Shown in pieces: positions 33,750 through 36,107 of a stretch of 36,107 bases of DNA (the stretch's first letter is position 1; every line of letters begins with the position of its first letter). The DNA is from Mucilaginibacter sp. GTDB taxonomy: Bacteria; Bacteroidota; Bacteroidia; Sphingobacteriales; Sphingobacteriaceae. The DNA lies in NCBI GenBank assembly GCA_030445275.1, contig JAUCSE010000066.1:74336-110442 (forward strand). The letters run 5' to 3'. The position numbers were made by a program, and so were the translations under genes. The notes below the pieces were generated by a model. The model ran no database searches. It had not been told where the DNA came from and saw nothing but the letters and a program-made list of their open reading frames with translations.

Positions 33750-33870
33750 TGTCATTTCGATAGAGCGGAGTTGGCTGGAGCACAGGAGCGAAAGAGAAAT
33801 CTTATCCGTGAAGCAAAGCTTTAATTGCAAATCGTATAAGATTTCTCCTCGTTCCTCGTTCGAAATGACA
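33750..33870. repeat. Intergenic inverted repeat with TGTCATTTCGA ends
   Basis: Ends TGTCATTTCGA (33750-33760) and TCGAAATGACA (33860-33870) are perfect complements; the inner words GAGAAATCTTAT (33794-33805) and ATAAGATTTCTC (33836-33847) also pair perfectly. The stretches between are looser. A half copy of the right end lies at 31711-31725. Confidence 0.85.
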
Positions 33871-33876
33871 TGGTTT

Positions 33877-33913
33877 ATTAGTGGTGCGGTGATAACACCG
33901 ACCACGGGCTAAT
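33877..33913. repeat. Imperfect hairpin 1
   Basis: ATTAG (33877) pairs with CTAAT (33909) and the inner CGGTG / CACCG stem closes on an ATAA loop, with a flanking GTGGT / ACCAC pair offset by a bulge. More GC-rich than its surroundings. Confidence 0.6.
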
Positions 33914-33931
33914 GACATGCTTTTCTGTTCT

Positions 33932-33961
33932 GCAGTCACTCGGCAGGAGCCGAGCGACTGC
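33932..33961. repeat. GC-rich hairpin 2
   Basis: Arms GCAGTCACTCGGC (33932-33944) and GCCGAGCGACTGC (33949-33961), one mismatch, around an AGGA loop. No T run follows, so it is not a standard terminator. Confidence 0.8.
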
Positions 33962-34085
33962 GGGAGTTCATTCAACGGATACTCCTATACACCCTACCCT
34001 TATTTTCGGCTACGATAATCATAGATTTGGTTAAAAGAGCCTGAATTTTGTGTGTGATATTTGCATTATAAGAATAAACAAGACT

Positions 34086-34970
34086 ATGAAAATTATTGTA
34101 ACAGGTTCATTGGGTAACATCAGCAAACCGCTTGCGCTGGAACTGATAGCACAAGGTCATGAAGTAACCATCATCAGCAGTAAAGCAGATAAACAACAGG
34201 AAATAGAAAAATTAGGTGCAAAAGCAGCCATTGGGTCAGTTACGGATGCGGAATTTTTAAAAACCACATTCGCTGGTGCCGACTCGGTTTACGGGATGAC
34301 GCCGCCTAACTTCGGCGCCAGGGACATGATAGGTTATTACACCGACGTTGCCAACGCTTATGCATTGGCCGCAAAAAGTGCAGGTGTTAAGAACATCGTT
34401 TACCTGAGCAGTTATGGTGCCGACCTGAAAAAAGGCACAGGCATCATTGTGGGATCACACAAAAGCGAAGGTATTTTGAACGCTCTGGAAGGGGTTGCCA
34501 TTACCTGCCTTCGCCCCGGTTATTTTTATTATAACCTTTACCATTTTATGGGTATGATTAAAGGACAAGGTATGATAGGTACCAACTTTGGCGACGATGA
34601 TAAGCTGGTAATGGTTTCTCCGCTGGATATTGCAACCGCTGCCGCGGAAGAACTGACTGCGGCAAACCCTCAAAGTAAAGTTCGGTACATTGCCAGTGAT
34701 GAATACACTTGCAATGAAGTGGCCAAACTTATAGGCCAGGCCATTGGCAAACCCGACCTGCAATGGTTCACTTTTACCGATGATCAAGTGAAAAATACCA
34801 TGTTGGAGCATGGCAGACCGCCGGTTATTACCGATTTGCTGGTTGAACTGGGTGCTGCCATACATACCGGCTTATTGCGCAGCGACTATGAAAGGCACAA
34901 GCCAGTACTTGGGAAAATAAAATTACCAGAGTTCATCAAAGAATATGCCGCGGCATATCACCACGATTAA
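34086..34970 (+). CDS. NmrA/QorB-like NAD(P)-binding oxidoreductase
   Basis: A 294-residue atypical short-chain dehydrogenase. The Rossmann start MKIIVTGSLGNISKPLALEL carries GxxGxxS in place of GxxGxxG (residues 7-13), then strand-2 IISS, TDAEFLKTTFAGADSVYGMTP and KNIVYLSSYGAD. The family includes the redox sensor NmrA and quinone reductase QorB; no Tyr-x-x-x-Lys catalytic pair stands out. An upstream GTG-initiated extension (34050) is rejected because MKIIVTG is the natural N terminus. The AraC gene follows after 12 bases, so they probably form one unit with the regulator controlling it. Substrate unknown. Confidence 0.85.
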   Translation: MKIIVTGSLGNISKPLALELIAQGHEVTIISSKADKQQEIEKLGAKAAIGSVTDAEFLKTTFAGADSVYGMTPPNFGARDMIGYYTDVANAYALAAKSAGVKNIVYLSSYGADLKKGTGIIVGSHKSEGILNALEGVAITCLRPGYFYYNLYHFMGMIKGQGMIGTNFGDDDKLVMVSPLDIATAAAEELTAANPQSKVRYIASDEYTCNEVAKLIGQAIGKPDLQWFTFTDDQVKNTMLEHGRPPVITDLLVELGAAIHTGLLRSDYERHKPVLGKIKLPEFIKEYAAAYHHD

Positions 34971-34982
34971 GTAAATTGCAAT

Positions 34983-35900
34983 ATGACAGATCAGCAGCCC
35001 CTGCGTATTAAAACCATCAGCGAGTTTCACGAATTTATGCAAATGCCTAAACCAGAGCACCCGCTGGTAAGCGTGGCGAGATTTGAAGACATTAAACGAC
35101 AGTGCACCGCGCCGTTCAGCCGGATCATGGATTTCTATTCTATTGCTATTAAACGAAATTTTAATGTAAAGATGAAATATGGGCAGCAGGCCTATGATTT
35201 TAATGAAGGCATCATGTTCTGCATGTCGCCGGGGCAAGTGCTGAGAGTAGAGATGGATCATACCCAGGAACGAAAACCTACGGGATGGAACCTGCTAATC
35301 CACCCCGATTTTCTCTGGAATACGCCATTGGCCAAAACCATCAAGAAATATGCCTATTTTGATTACTCGGTGAACGAGGCTTTATTCCTTTCATCAAAAG
35401 AAGAAGAGTTATTGATTAGTATTATGCAGCGTATTGATGAGGAATGCCGCGCTAATTTGGATCATTTCAGTCAGGATGTAATCATTGCGCAGATTGAACT
35501 GCTGCTAACTTATACCGATCGTTTTTACCATCGCCAGTTCATCACCCGAAAGATTAGCAATCATCAAGTGCTGGACCGTTTAGAACAGATACTTGCCGAA
35601 TATTTTAAGAGTGACAATTTAAGCAAATATGGCTTGCCAACTGTAGCTTATATTGCCGAAAAATTGAATATTTCGCCCAATTACCTGAGTGGTTTACTAA
35701 AGGCGCTTACCGGGCAAAGTACGCAGCAGCATATTCATGACAAGCTGATTCAGCAAGCGAAAGAAAAGCTGTCAACCACCGCTTTATCCGTAAGCGAGAT
35801 TGCTTATGAGTTAGGTTTTGAGCATCCACAGTCGTTCAGTAAATTGTTCAAAACCAAAACCAATCTTTCACCGGTTGAGTTCAGGCAATCTTTCAATTAA
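34983..35900 (+). CDS. AraC family transcriptional regulator
   Basis: A 305-residue regulator. The N-terminal cupin-like ligand domain (about residues 20-190) has the phrases SVARFEDIKRQ and GWNLLIHPDFLW; the C-terminal AraC domain (about 215-305) has two helix-turn-helix units, AYIAEKLNISPNYLSGLLKA (222-241) and SVSEIAYELGFEHPQSFSKL (270-289), ending in NLSPVEFRQSFN. It probably senses a small molecule and controls the NmrA-like gene in front of it and perhaps itself. The stop lies inside a 16-bp AT palindrome (35895-35910). Confidence 0.92.
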   Translation: MTDQQPLRIKTISEFHEFMQMPKPEHPLVSVARFEDIKRQCTAPFSRIMDFYSIAIKRNFNVKMKYGQQAYDFNEGIMFCMSPGQVLRVEMDHTQERKPTGWNLLIHPDFLWNTPLAKTIKKYAYFDYSVNEALFLSSKEEELLISIMQRIDEECRANLDHFSQDVIIAQIELLLTYTDRFYHRQFITRKISNHQVLDRLEQILAEYFKSDNLSKYGLPTVAYIAEKLNISPNYLSGLLKALTGQSTQQHIHDKLIQQAKEKLSTTALSVSEIAYELGFEHPQSFSKLFKTKTNLSPVEFRQSFN

Positions 35901-35984
35901 ACGTTTAATTCAGCTTATAGTCGGTGTTTTCACCATAGGTATTCGGAACAAATTATTGCAGTTTAAATTCCCTCCCGAGGGCTA

Positions 35985-36107
35985 CTGTGTGTACATAAGT
36001 TTAAGAAAAAGTTGGACTTTTACGGGATGACGGAAGCAATCCATTCTAACCCTGATTTTGAAGGAGTCTTTGGAGACAAGCGAATAGGAAAGCGCGCAAC
36101 ACAGGTA
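35985..36107 (+). mobile_element. Left end of an IS4/Tn5-like insertion sequence, cut by window edge
   Basis: A CTGTGTGTACATAAGTTTAA at 35985-36004 resembles the terminal repeat of IS50/Tn5-type elements (CTG ... ATAAGT in common). 23 bases later an ATG opens a transposase frame. The element begins about 84 bases after the AraC gene. The other end, the target duplication and the full transposase lie outside, so the boundary is a proposal. Confidence 0.5.
36027..36107 (+). CDS. Transposase (IS4/Tn5-like), N-terminal fragment
   Basis: The last 27 codons of the window read MTEAIHSNPDFEGVFGDKRI GKRATQV with no stop. The F-x-x-x-FGDKR-x-GKR pattern matches the N-terminal DNA-binding domain of Tn5/IS4-family transposases (LGDaR-x-x-R). 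The rest lies beyond the edge. The family name is from this short motif and the upstream terminal sequence together. Confidence 0.6.
   Translation, partial: MTEAIHSNPDFEGVFGDKRIGKRATQV

Larger units (their letters stand above)
33650..34085. other. Gene-free, hairpin-rich intergenic region
   Basis: A 436-base divergent region between the glycan cluster and the NmrA-like gene. It contains an AT run after the methyltransferase start, the long inverted repeat at 33750-33870, and two further hairpins at 33877-33913 and 33932-33961. No open frame longer than about 20 codons with gene-like features was seen. A GATATTTG (34056-34063) near the NmrA gene is one base from the -7 consensus. Confidence 0.7.

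Noticed and set aside
34050..34085. GTG-initiated extension of the NmrA-like protein
   Set aside because: The Rossmann fold begins naturally at MKIIVTG, and the extension has no conserved content.
34455..34865. Minus-strand open frame opposite the NmrA-like gene
   Set aside because: Shadow of the real plus-strand gene; composition not protein-like.
35895..35910. Perfect 16-bp palindrome AATTAAACGTTTAATT over the AraC stop
   Set aside because: It is AT-rich, overlaps coding sequence and its stop, and has no T run or second copy, so it is not convincing as an operator or terminator.
1..36107. tRNA, rRNA and CRISPR arrays
   Set aside because: None seen: the repeats present are paired palindromes and not regularly spaced direct repeats.

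Overview
The window reads as chromosomal DNA of a Bacteroidota bacterium, most likely a Sphingobacteriaceae member of the Mucilaginibacter/Pedobacter type. The evidence is the set of lineage-typical protein families (DUF2480, DUF3108, DUF3109, DUF4834, a DUF6427-like membrane protein, YfhO, RemB/Wzi-like barrel), the near absence of Shine-Dalgarno sequences, a few TAnnTTTG promoter-like boxes and many short palindromic repeats between genes. The genus is inference; no rRNA or tRNA gene is visible.

Layout. 1-1439 is the 3' part of dxs (isoprenoid precursors), closed by a strong hairpin terminator. 1537-3992 is an ABC exporter pair. 4018-6771 (minus) holds gmd and a RemB/Wzi-like outer-membrane barrel, pointing to surface polysaccharide. 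6887-8898 (minus) carries three conserved Bacteroidota proteins of unknown function. 9035-15628 (minus) looks like one long envelope and housekeeping run: membrane protein, purQ, coaX, outer-membrane protein, lptC and a PpiD-like foldase, ending in a terminator at about 8974-9012. 15820-17881 (minus) has a MurG-like glycosyltransferase and an LpxH-like phosphoesterase; palindromes of one sequence family flank the glycosyltransferase. A 36-residue acidic-tailed membrane microprotein follows (17957-18067). 18142-21893 (minus) contains DinB-like, YjjG-like nucleotidase, an exported RidA-like protein that lacks the usual arginine, upp and a GH18 lipoprotein.

On the plus strand come uvrB, a DUF4834 protein with a poly-Gln tract, a small membrane protein and a large YfhO-family membrane protein (22183-27650). 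A type II toxin-antitoxin locus follows in which the YoeB-like toxin is frameshifted and has lost its Asp-Glu-His-Arg segment. On the minus strand are a MutS-like ATPase without a mismatch-recognition domain and a four-gene cluster (29624-33649) of three glycosyltransferases and a methyltransferase. The right end has an intergenic stretch full of hairpins, an NmrA-like oxidoreductase with an AraC regulator, and the left end of an IS4/Tn5-like insertion sequence cut by the window edge.

I did not find a clear new multi-gene defence or mobile system. The best leads are the microprotein, the broken toxin locus, the exported Arg-less RidA homologue, the families of intergenic palindromes and the hairpin-rich leader before 34086. 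Nothing here was checked by database search.
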